In this document: in pieces, positions 40,425 to 48,166 of the stretch
Layout: each line of letters starts with the position of its first letter
Position numbering within the stretch: the stretch's first letter is position 1
The notes under the pieces: model-generated
What the model saw: the letters and a program-made list of their open reading frames with translations, nothing else
Database searches by the model: none
Told to the model about the DNA's origin: nothing
Assembly: GCA_016286585.1 (NCBI GenBank)
Contig: JAEETC010000006.1
Coordinates: 1 to 54,861 of the forward strand
Length of the DNA stretch: 54,861 nucleotides
Source of the DNA: Prevotella sp.
Lineage (GTDB): Bacteria > Bacteroidota > Bacteroidia > Bacteroidales > Bacteroidaceae
Direction: 5' to 3'
Position numbers and translations under genes: made by a program

Positions 40425-41783
40425 ATGGCTAAACAGAAAAAATTCATCCTCCAGGAGAGTGAGATCCCAACACAGTGGTACAACATTCAGGCAGACATGC
40501 CCAACAAGCCCATGCCCCCCATCCACCCGGCTACGAAGCAGCCCTTGGGTGTCGACGACCTGGCACACATCTTCCCTCGTGAGTGCTGCGTGCAGGAGCT
40601 GGATACAGAGCATCGTTGGATAGACATCCCTGAGGAAGTGCTCGACAAGTACAAGTACTATCGTAGCACACCGCTGGTGCGTGCCTACGCTCTCGAAGAG
40701 GCCCTCGGCACACCTGCCCACATTTACTTCAAGAACGAGTCAACCAATCCCCTCGGCTCTCACAAGATCAACTCTGCCCTGCCCCAGTGCTACTATGCCA
40801 AGCAGGAGGGCACGACCAATGTGACCACCGAGACAGGTGCCGGCCAGTGGGGCGCTGCCCTCAGCTATGCTGCTAAGATCTACGGTCTCGACTGCGCCGT
40901 CTATCAAGTGAAGATCACCATGCAGCAGAAGCCATATCGCTCGAGCATCATGCGCACCTTCGGAGCCGTCGTCGAGGGTTCACCCTCGATGTCCACCCGT
41001 GCCGGTAAGGATATCCTGACGAAGGATCCCACACACTCTGGTTCTCTGGGCACCGCCATCTCTGAGGCTGTCGAGCTGGCTACCACCACGCCAAACTGTA
41101 AATACACACTGGGTTCCGTGCTCAACCACGTGGGCCTGCACCAGACCATCATCGGTCTTGAGGCCGAGAAGCAGATGGAGATGGCTGGCGAATATCCCGA
41201 CATGGTGATTGCCTGCTTCGGCGGTGGTTCCAACTTTGGTGGTATCGCCTTCCCCTTCATGCGTCATAAGATCCTCGAGGGTAAGAATATCGAGTTCATC
41301 GCTGCCGAGCCCGACAGCTGTCCGAAGCTCACACGCGGACAGTTCCGCTACGACTTCGGCGACGAGGCTGGCTACACCCCGCTGCTACCCATGTACACCC
41401 TGGGCCACAACTTCCGTCCCTCCAATATCCACGCTGGCGGTCTGCGCTACCACGGTGCAGGCATGATCATCTCTCAGTTGATCAAGGACGGTTATATGTA
41501 CGGTGTCGACATCCCGCAGCTCGAGACCTTCGACGCAGGTATGCTCTTCGCCCGTACCGAGGGCATCATCCCTGCTCCTGAGAGCTGTCACGCTATCGCT
41601 GCCACCATCCGTGAGGCCAAGAAGTGCAAGGAGACTGGCGAGGAGAAAGTCATCCTCTTCAACCTCTCCGGCCACGGACTCATCGACATGCCGTCTTACG
41701 AGGCCTTCATCAAGGGCGACCTCCAGAACTACACGGTTACAGACGAGATGATTGCAGCTAACCTCGCCGAACTCGACAAATAG
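40425..41783 (+). CDS. trpB: TrpB2-type tryptophan synthase beta chain-like protein
   Basis: PLP enzyme that joins indole and serine. 452 residues from ATG 40425. The length, the N-terminal extension (PTQWYNIQADMPNKPMPPIHP) and motifs TPLVRAYALEEALGTPAHIYFKNES, GSHKINSA (PLP Lys), ETGAGQWGAAL and CFGGGSNFGGIAFPF mark the TrpB2 (TrpEb_2) class, which often stands alone without TrpA. No other trp gene is nearby, so it may salvage indole. Followed by a strong bidirectional terminator. Confidence 0.93.
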   Translation: MAKQKKFILQESEIPTQWYNIQADMPNKPMPPIHPATKQPLGVDDLAHIFPRECCVQELDTEHRWIDIPEEVLDKYKYYRSTPLVRAYALEEALGTPAHIYFKNESTNPLGSHKINSALPQCYYAKQEGTTNVTTETGAGQWGAALSYAAKIYGLDCAVYQVKITMQQKPYRSSIMRTFGAVVEGSPSMSTRAGKDILTKDPTHSGSLGTAISEAVELATTTPNCKYTLGSVLNHVGLHQTIIGLEAEKQMEMAGEYPDMVIACFGGGSNFGGIAFPFMRHKILEGKNIEFIAAEPDSCPKLTRGQFRYDFGDEAGYTPLLPMYTLGHNFRPSNIHAGGLRYHGAGMIISQLIKDGYMYGVDIPQLETFDAGMLFARTEGIIPAPESCHAIAATIREAKKCKETGEEKVILFNLSGHGLIDMPSYEAFIKGDLQNYTVTDEMIAANLAELDK

Positions 41784-41793
41784 TCATAATAAG

Positions 41794-41824
41794 AATCCCC
41801 GCTCGATTTGAGCGGGGATTTTTA
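41794..41824. terminator. Bidirectional terminator
   Basis: A perfect 11-bp stem AATCCCCGCTC / GAGCGGGGATT (41794-41804 with 41810-41820), 5-base loop, then T-run. It lies between the convergent TrpB2 and TIGR04076 genes. Confidence 0.9.
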
Positions 41825-41830
41825 TGTCGT

Positions 41831-42130
41831 TTACACCACTTCGAGATAGAAACTGAATGGACGGAAGCCGTCGTTGCAACTGATCATCGCACTCATCGGG
41901 TTCTTCATCCACCCGTCGTAGAAATTCCCCTCTCCCCTGGCCAAGGCCTCCACAAACTCACGCATGGAAGACCAGGCGGAAGGACACATGCCCTCAGGAC
42001 ACTTGCCGTCGATGGAGAGCCACTGCTGGCCTTCCACCACGTCGCAAGTATGCTCGATGGGATTCTCGTATTTCGCCATCAGATCAGGATAGACCGTCTG
42101 GCGGATGGCAGTGATGCGTACCTTATTCAT
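41831..42130 (-). CDS. TIGR04076-like small protein
   Basis: 99 residues with VRITAIRQTVYPDLMAKYENP, HTCDVVEGQQWLSIDGKCPEGMCPSAW and a conserved C-terminal ISCNDGFRPFSFYLEVV, the pattern of the TIGR04076 family, cytosolic proteins with conserved Cys and unknown function. It overlaps the end of the esterase gene by 4 bases and is co-transcribed with it. Confidence 0.8.
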   Translation of the reverse strand: MNKVRITAIRQTVYPDLMAKYENPIEHTCDVVEGQQWLSIDGKCPEGMCPSAWSSMREFVEALARGEGNFYDGWMKNPMSAMISCNDGFRPFSFYLEVV

Positions 42131-44550
42131 TGACGCTGTTGACTTTTTCTGAAAGCGTCGAGCTGACGGAAGCAGTGGCGGTCGATAATCTGCTCAAGGG
42201 CGCGATCGGGATTATTGCGAATGAAGCAGTCGTGATTGAAGACCATCAGCTCACCATTGTCTGCAGTATAGGGTTTCCAAGCAGGGATACCGTCGATATT
42301 CGGATTGCCGTTGTGGGCGAACTGTGCCCAGACGCTGCTCATTGTATCGGCCAACTTCAGGTCTTCTGCCGTAGGCTGGGGCAACTCGTTGGGTGAGTGA
42401 TGGAGGGTGTTGAAACAGAACTTCAATTCGTGACCATGGACAGAGCCGTTGTTGACGGGAGAGCGCCAGGTGAACATGTACATGTAGAGGTGAGAGGTGA
42501 GAGGTGAGAGGTGAGAGGACCAGGCATCAGAAGTGATGAGGGTCTTGGGACGGAAGAGCCAGTCGATGCTCACGAGATCCTGAGGGGTATAGTCGGGATA
42601 TGCCTTGGCAAAGGCCTTGACATAGGCGTCGGTCTCGTCGCCAAAGGTCTTCTGGAGTTGCTCGACGGCCTCAGCCTGAGTCATGGGTTTGTCGTATTGC
42701 AGGCGCTGGAGCTCGTTGAACGTGGTGCCGATCATGACAGGAATGTTGGCAGAGAACTCAGGGAATGTGGGTTGGAAGGGCTGCTGGAGCAGCGTCTCTC
42801 CATCAGGCGTAGGTCCGAAACCCCACATCATCGGCGTGCCAGGCTTGCGGGTGCCGATGCTGGCAGCCATCGCCCGCTGACCTGCGTCGTAGAGCTGCTG
42901 ATAGGGGATATCCTTGATCTTATCGACCTGCTTCTCGCTGATGCCGAGTTCCTTCAGCACGGCCTTGCCGAGGGCCTGCGTCATCTCACGGGTGTTCACA
43001 TTGAGGATGGTGCCGCTCATGATGATCGCCTTGTGGAAGAGTCCACGGGCCTTGGGCATACACATCAGGGTGCCCACCTTGCCACCACCACCCGACTCGC
43101 CGAAGATGGTTACATTCGTGGGATCGCCACCGAAGAGCGAGATATTATCACGCACCCACTCCAAGGCCTGCACCACATCAAGCATGCCGACATTGCCAGA
43201 CTCTTTGTATTTCGGAGAGACGGCCGAGAGGTCAAGGAAACCGAGGATGTTCAGACGGTGATTGACACTCACCACCACGACATCTTTCTGGGCGAGACAC
43301 ATGCCTGGGTTCCAGGCCGATGTGCCTGAATCGAAGCCTCCGCCATGAAACCAGACCATCACTGGCCGCGGTTGAGAGTTGACAGTTGAGAGTTGAGAGT
43401 TGACAGACGTAGTCCAGACGTTGAGGACGCAGCAGTTCTTCTCAGACATCTCGTCCTCGCTGAGCTGTCGACCCCACGTCTGTTGCATAGCCTGGGGGCC
43501 CCAATGGTAGCAGGCTCTGACGCCTTCCCATTTCTCTACGGGCAGAGGGGGCATGCAACGCTCCACCTTGGCGTAGGGGATGCCAAGATAGGCCATCGAG
43601 CCCTCCTGCATGATACCACAGATTTTGCCTGACGTCGTGGTTACCACTGGCGCCAGGCAGGGCTTAGGGCCCACAATGTCCCTCACTTGCTTAGCTAATG
43701 CTTCCGAGGGGGTAGCCTCACCATCGAAAGGCACGAGATACCAACGTACTGTCCAAGATAAAGACTCCTTCGGCTGCAACAGCTGATAGGCGCCCTGACT
43801 CTCCAGTTCGATGTGGGCCTTACCACGGTTGACATATACCTGAATCTCGGCCTCGCCAGGGGCAGGCTGCTCAGGCGTCAGGTCGTCGAAACGCTTCACA
43901 AGCAACAGGCCTTTGGCACAGTAGGCCAGCCAGCCCTTGCCGTCGGCATTCACCTTACGGTTCTCATTGGTCTCGTCAGTCTGATACCAGGCCAGTCCGT
44001 GCTGCGCCTTGAAGTCCATCAGTCCTGCAGGCCAGATACCGTCGACAGGTGCATCGAAGAAGATCAGGCCACCCTCGTTCTGTACACGTGTCACCTCCCA
44101 GGGAGCCACACTCCGCGGCTCGTCGCCCTCGTTGGTGATGGTGTAGGTGATGACGATGGCACCATCCTTCTCGTCGATGGCGAAGGTCTTCCCCACCCTG
44201 CACTTCAGACGTTCTGACACCTCACTAGTCATGCGCAGCGTCGCGCCGTCCTGTTCCACGGTGTAAGGGTTCTTGTCGAACTCTTTGACAGGCGGCCAGT
44301 TCCACTCTTTCTGCGGACTGGTCCAGAACGTGCTGCCGAAAGCCTCTGGCCATCGGAGTTGAGAGATAATCTCACGGTCGTCGTACTTGAATGAGAGGAT
44401 TTTTCCGCCCTTGGCGGCATCGATAGTCATCGACAGGTGACCGTTTTTCAGGTCGTACTTACCTGTCTGGTCATCTTGTTGCGTTGCTGCCAAAGCACTA
44501 GTGCTTCCGATGGCGGCAACCATGAAGAGTAATGTCAGTAATCGTTTCAT
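42127..44550 (-). CDS. Two-domain secreted esterase: mutarotase-like domain + type B carboxylesterase
   Basis: 807 residues with a signal peptide (GSTSALAATQQ). Residues about 25-300 resemble a galactose-mutarotase-like beta-sandwich (YDLKNGHLSMTIDAAKGGKILSFKYDDREII). Residues about 310-800 form a carboxylesterase (SMAYLGIPYAKVERCMPPLP, oxyanion WFHGGGF, nucleophile in GESGGGG, catalytic His in HGHELKF). It probably removes ester groups from carbohydrates outside the cytosol. Two period-7 arrays lie in frame: SVNSQLSTVNSQ (43371-43405) and SSHLSPLTSHL (42490-42518), both in places where family members vary in loops. Substrate unknown. Confidence 0.85.
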   Translation of the reverse strand: MKRLLTLLFMVAAIGSTSALAATQQDDQTGKYDLKNGHLSMTIDAAKGGKILSFKYDDREIISQLRWPEAFGSTFWTSPQKEWNWPPVKEFDKNPYTVEQDGATLRMTSEVSERLKCRVGKTFAIDEKDGAIVITYTITNEGDEPRSVAPWEVTRVQNEGGLIFFDAPVDGIWPAGLMDFKAQHGLAWYQTDETNENRKVNADGKGWLAYCAKGLLLVKRFDDLTPEQPAPGEAEIQVYVNRGKAHIELESQGAYQLLQPKESLSWTVRWYLVPFDGEATPSEALAKQVRDIVGPKPCLAPVVTTTSGKICGIMQEGSMAYLGIPYAKVERCMPPLPVEKWEGVRACYHWGPQAMQQTWGRQLSEDEMSEKNCCVLNVWTTSVNSQLSTVNSQPRPVMVWFHGGGFDSGTSAWNPGMCLAQKDVVVVSVNHRLNILGFLDLSAVSPKYKESGNVGMLDVVQALEWVRDNISLFGGDPTNVTIFGESGGGGKVGTLMCMPKARGLFHKAIIMSGTILNVNTREMTQALGKAVLKELGISEKQVDKIKDIPYQQLYDAGQRAMAASIGTRKPGTPMMWGFGPTPDGETLLQQPFQPTFPEFSANIPVMIGTTFNELQRLQYDKPMTQAEAVEQLQKTFGDETDAYVKAFAKAYPDYTPQDLVSIDWLFRPKTLITSDAWSSHLSPLTSHLYMYMFTWRSPVNNGSVHGHELKFCFNTLHHSPNELPQPTAEDLKLADTMSSVWAQFAHNGNPNIDGIPAWKPYTADNGELMVFNHDCFIRNNPDRALEQIIDRHCFRQLDAFRKSQQRQ
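42490..42518. repeat. Period-7 array in the esterase gene, 3' part
   Basis: GTGAGAG at 42490, 42497, 42504 and 42511, four identical units. Confidence 0.9.
43371..43405. repeat. Period-7 array in the esterase gene, middle
   Basis: GTTGA at 43371, 43378, 43385, 43392 and 43399, units GTTGAGA or GTTGACA, the same unit type as at 6129-6168. Confidence 0.9.
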
Positions 44551-44640
44551 AAATGAAAATTTTGTTGGTTATCTTTTTCCATAATACGCAGGAAAGCAGA
44601 TAAAACCCAACCATAGGCCAGTGATTTATAGAACATTAAC

Positions 44641-44671
44641 GAAAAGACGCCCCAGAGAACCTCTGGAGCGC
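44641..44671 (-). terminator. Terminator of the Hsp20 gene
   Basis: 44647-44657 pairs with 44661-44671 (one or two mismatches), 3-base loop, followed on the minus strand by CTTTTC. Confidence 0.75.
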
Positions 44672-44697
44672 CCACTAGAAATCAATAACCAACAAAC

Positions 44698-45123
44698 TTA
44701 TGCGATATCAATCTGTCTTGACACCTTTACCTTCTCCTCAATGAGTTTCGGGAGTTCGACGGTGAGCACACCGTGTTCCACCTTGGCCGAAATGGCGTCC
44801 TTCTTCACGTCGTCAGGCAGTATCAGCGTCTGCTCAAACTTCGAGTACGAGAACTCACGACGCAGATAGCGGGTGGTCTTGTCTTCCTCCTTCTTCTCGT
44901 TCTTGCTCTCCATCTTCACCACGAGGTTGCCCTCATCGTTGATGTGAACATTGAAATCCTCCTTCTTCATGCCCGGTGCGGCCAGCTCTACGGTATAGGC
45001 TTTGTCGCTTTCTTTTACATTGATGGCGGGTGCTGTTGCATTCACCTTCGGTAAGAACTCCGTGTCAAACAAATCGTTGAACACTGTTGGAATCCAGCTG
45101 TTTGATCTCATCATTGGCATCAT
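44698..45123 (-). CDS. Hsp20/alpha-crystallin small heat-shock protein
   Basis: ATP-independent holdase chaperone. 141 residues with the alpha-crystallin domain at about 38-135 (PAINVKESDKAYTVELAAPGMKKEDFNVHI ... YLRREFSYSKFEQTLILP) and the signature VEHGVLTVELPK. It has an unusually strong Shine-Dalgarno site. Upstream, CGTCAGAA is repeated at 45245 and 45265 and TGAC-aaaac-GTCA is a small inverted repeat, possibly regulatory. Single gene with a terminator. Confidence 0.94.
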   Translation of the reverse strand: MMPMMRSNSWIPTVFNDLFDTEFLPKVNATAPAINVKESDKAYTVELAAPGMKKEDFNVHINDEGNLVVKMESKNEKKEEDKTTRYLRREFSYSKFEQTLILPDDVKKDAISAKVEHGVLTVELPKLIEEKVKVSRQIDIA

Positions 45124-45130
45124 AATAGTT

Positions 45131-45137
45131 ACCTCCT
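45131..45137 (-). promoter_or_regulatory. Strong Shine-Dalgarno site of the Hsp20 gene
   Basis: Minus strand AGGAGGT, 7 bases before the ATG. Such sites are rare in Bacteroidetes and support very efficient translation here. Confidence 0.7.
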
Positions 45138-45280
45138 AATTCTATTTTTAAATGGTTACACATGTTATCTTTTTTAGCGATTGCCTTTCGGCTTTCATTG
45201 ACACATATGCAATCACGATGCCAGACCGTTGAAGCCTGCCATATCGTCAGAAATACATGACAAAACGTCAGAAGTGGATA

Positions 45281-47203
45281 TCAACTTACCCGCAGACACA
45301 TCATCGTCAGGTCGTCGTTAGGATCAGCCCCGCCGCGATGGTGTTCCACCTCTGCAGCCAGGGTCTCAATGACCTGACGGGCAGAGTCGAAATGGGTGTT
45401 ACGCAGGATATCGAGCAAATGGTCGTCGCCAAACTGGTCGTTTTCCATATTCTCGGCCTCGTTCAGTCCGTCGGTATAGATGAACAGCGGACGGTCCTTG
45501 ATGCTGCTAATCTCCTCGCCCTGGAACTCCAAATCGGGAAGGACGCCGATGGGGAAGTTCGTCAACATCTTCAGGAAATCGCCATGCGACTCCCCGCCTC
45601 CAATGATTGGCGGGTTATGGCCGGCATTGCAGAACGACAGGTGGCCCGTCTTCAGATCCACGAGTCCGATGAACATGGTGACGAACATATTGGTGGGATT
45701 CTCATCGCCAGACAGCGCATCGTTCATGCGGGTACAGATCTCGGCAGGCAGCATCTGCTGGTTAGCCAGCGTACGGAACAGCCGTGTCACCTGGGCCATG
45801 AACAGCGAGGCGGGCACTCCCTTTCCGCTCACATCGCCCAGACAGAAATAGAGACTGTCGTCGATCAGCAGATAGCCGTACAGGTCGCCGCCAACCTCCT
45901 TGGCTGGTGTCATCGAGGCATACATATCCAGACCCTCACGGTTGGGGAACACGCTTGGCAGCATCGACATCTGGATGCTGCTGGCCACGTTCAACTCACT
46001 CTCTATCGAGGCCTTCTGGGCTGTGGTGGTCTTCAACTCCTCGATGTAGCTGACCAACGAATTCTGCATATTGCCGAACGAATGGCTCAGCTGGCCTATC
46101 TCGTCAGTACGCTTGAAGTCAGGCAGTTTGGTATCGAACTGTCCTGAGGCGATGGTCTCTGCCTCCTGTGCCAATCGTCGCAGGGGTCGCAGTTCGCTGG
46201 TGATGATACGGATGAAGAAGAACAGCATCAGCAAGAGACCTACGGTAACGATGGTCATGACGGTACGGCGCAGACGGTCGAAGCCTCCGAAGATATCACT
46301 CTCTGGACACACGATGGCCATGCTCCAGCCCGTCTGTCCGAGAGGCTTGTAGAACACGTAACTGTCAACACCGTCGACGTTCAATTGTCTCATGCCCTCC
46401 TCCCCACGCTGCATGGCGTGGCCTAAGGCCGTCTTGGCGGTATCTTCACGTTCCAGCGTCTCGGTGAAGAGGGTCTCGTTGAGCAACTTGGTGGTGTCAG
46501 GGTGGACGAAGTATGTGCCGCCATGCCCCACCATGATGCTGTAGGAGTTGGGATATGGTTTGACTGCCGAGATCGTGTTCGACAGCCAACTCAGAGAGAG
46601 ACCGATGTTGACGACACCCAAGAACTTACCCTCCTTATCAACGATAGGATTACAGTATGACGTCAGCATCTCCTTGGTGTTGGTCGCCACATCAAGGTCC
46701 ATATAAGGTTCCGTCCAGCACATCTTATCCAGCAGCCTTGGCATCAGATACCAGTCCATGTAGAAATACTGGTAGGAGTCGCTGCCTCCCTGCATCGTCC
46801 TGATACTGTCGCCGTTGCGTTTCGAGTATGCCGAGAAATAGCGTCCGTACTTCTCGTAGAAATATGGTTCAAAGGCGATGGAGCAATTGAAGAAGTCGTG
46901 ATTTCTCTTTAATACGGCCTCGCTATAAACGAACATGGAGTCGGGTCTGTCGGGATGACGCATCACGAGCCACTCTATCATATTGGATGCCACCTCCGCA
47001 CGGTTCAGGATACCTGTCACGCGCAAGGCGGTATTGTTTAAGATCTGCGAAGCACGGTTGATGGCCTCCTGTCTGACGGCATCCCTGGCCTGCACGAACA
47101 TGAAGCCGAGAGCTGCCAGGAAGATGATGGCAGCAAACAGCACAACCCACAGACTGACTCTCACGGACAGTTTGCGACGGATAAAATCGATGATCTCTTT
47201 CAT
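45281..47203 (-). CDS. Membrane SpoIIE-type PP2C phosphatase with periplasmic sensor
   Basis: 640 residues: membrane helix about 14-36, a periplasmic Cache-like sensor (about 37-310; YPNSYSIMVGHGGTYFVHPD), second helix about 315-336, a HAMP linker, and a SpoIIE/RsbU phosphatase domain (GGDLYGYLLIDDSLYFCLGDVSGKGVPASLFMA, metal-binding Asp residues visible). It would dephosphorylate an anti-sigma antagonist-type target in response to a periplasmic ligand. No anti-sigma or antagonist gene lies nearby. It follows the solute-binding protein gene by 12 bases, so that protein may present its ligand. Confidence 0.92.
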   Translation of the reverse strand: MKEIIDFIRRKLSVRVSLWVVLFAAIIFLAALGFMFVQARDAVRQEAINRASQILNNTALRVTGILNRAEVASNMIEWLVMRHPDRPDSMFVYSEAVLKRNHDFFNCSIAFEPYFYEKYGRYFSAYSKRNGDSIRTMQGGSDSYQYFYMDWYLMPRLLDKMCWTEPYMDLDVATNTKEMLTSYCNPIVDKEGKFLGVVNIGLSLSWLSNTISAVKPYPNSYSIMVGHGGTYFVHPDTTKLLNETLFTETLEREDTAKTALGHAMQRGEEGMRQLNVDGVDSYVFYKPLGQTGWSMAIVCPESDIFGGFDRLRRTVMTIVTVGLLLMLFFFIRIITSELRPLRRLAQEAETIASGQFDTKLPDFKRTDEIGQLSHSFGNMQNSLVSYIEELKTTTAQKASIESELNVASSIQMSMLPSVFPNREGLDMYASMTPAKEVGGDLYGYLLIDDSLYFCLGDVSGKGVPASLFMAQVTRLFRTLANQQMLPAEICTRMNDALSGDENPTNMFVTMFIGLVDLKTGHLSFCNAGHNPPIIGGGESHGDFLKMLTNFPIGVLPDLEFQGEEISSIKDRPLFIYTDGLNEAENMENDQFGDDHLLDILRNTHFDSARQVIETLAAEVEHHRGGADPNDDLTMMCLRVS

Positions 47204-47215
47204 AAACGTTCCTCC

Positions 47216-48166
47216 TTACCTTTCTATCAGTTCCTCATACTTCACTTCACGCTGCAGCATCCCATTCTCCGCCATGAGGTAGCTGGCACGCTTCACCATG
47301 TCGGGACGCAGACGGAACTCACGTTTCTTTGACTCACGGTCTATCTGCAGGCGCAACACCTCCTTCAGCATCAGCCGCTGCATAATACGGTTGGAGGCCA
47401 CACGATTGCTCTTGACGTACTTCATCACGATGTCGAGCGTCTCCTCCTGATGGTTGGCAGCCCACTCCCATCCGCGACGGCTCGCCTGGGCAAAGCGGTG
47501 CACCTGATCCTTGTGTTTCCGATAGTAGTCGAGGGTCACGTAGAGTCCGTCCTCCTGCACATTGTAGCCGTGATCGCAGAAACGGTACACGTTCTCGTCA
47601 GTCAGCTCCATGCCTGCCTGCAACAACTGATAGTATTCATTGTAACTCATGGCCAGCGTGGCATCGAGGGCACCACTCACGAATAGGTTCACGTTCGTCG
47701 AGAACCGCACCCAGTCGTAGTCCAGCCCCTCCTTGATGCTCATGCAGATAGCGAGCTGTCCGAAGCCCACGCTCCAGATGCCCACACGTTCACCTTTCTG
47801 TTTCAGGGGGTCTTTACCGCGAGCCGACACAATCACCATGGCGTTGTTCATCGATGTTTGCAGGATGTTCACCAATTTCGTACCAGAGTCTGCCAACTCC
47901 ATCGCCTGACAGAGTTGCAGCGTCGTTGCCTGACTCGTCTTATTGAACATACGAGTCATAGCCGACTGCGTGACTGACGGATGGACGATCTCTACTTCGA
48001 CACCGGCTTCCCGGTAGAAGCCCTTCTCTTGAGCTACATAGTAACCTGCAAACTGGGCCTGCGCCGTCCATTGGGGCGTAAATACAATCTTCTGCGCCTG
48101 TATGCCAGAGATACCGCAAAGGAAAAGGATGGCGGTCATCATCCATGGGAGAAGTTTATTATTCAT
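47216..48166 (-). CDS. NMT1/THI5-like periplasmic solute-binding protein (orphan)
   Basis: 316 residues from ATG 48166, which overlaps the mfd stop as ATGA. A signal peptide (ILFLCGISGIQAQ) is followed by IVFTPQWTAQAQFAGYYVAQEKGFYREAGVEVEIVHPS, the NMT1/THI5-like opening that binds pyrimidine-precursor-type or other small ligands. No permease or ATPase genes are near. Paired with a periplasmic-sensor phosphatase it may act in sensing rather than import; this is inference. Confidence 0.9.
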   Translation of the reverse strand: MNNKLLPWMMTAILFLCGISGIQAQKIVFTPQWTAQAQFAGYYVAQEKGFYREAGVEVEIVHPSVTQSAMTRMFNKTSQATTLQLCQAMELADSGTKLVNILQTSMNNAMVIVSARGKDPLKQKGERVGIWSVGFGQLAICMSIKEGLDYDWVRFSTNVNLFVSGALDATLAMSYNEYYQLLQAGMELTDENVYRFCDHGYNVQEDGLYVTLDYYRKHKDQVHRFAQASRRGWEWAANHQEETLDIVMKYVKSNRVASNRIMQRLMLKEVLRLQIDRESKKREFRLRPDMVKRASYLMAENGMLQREVKYEELIER

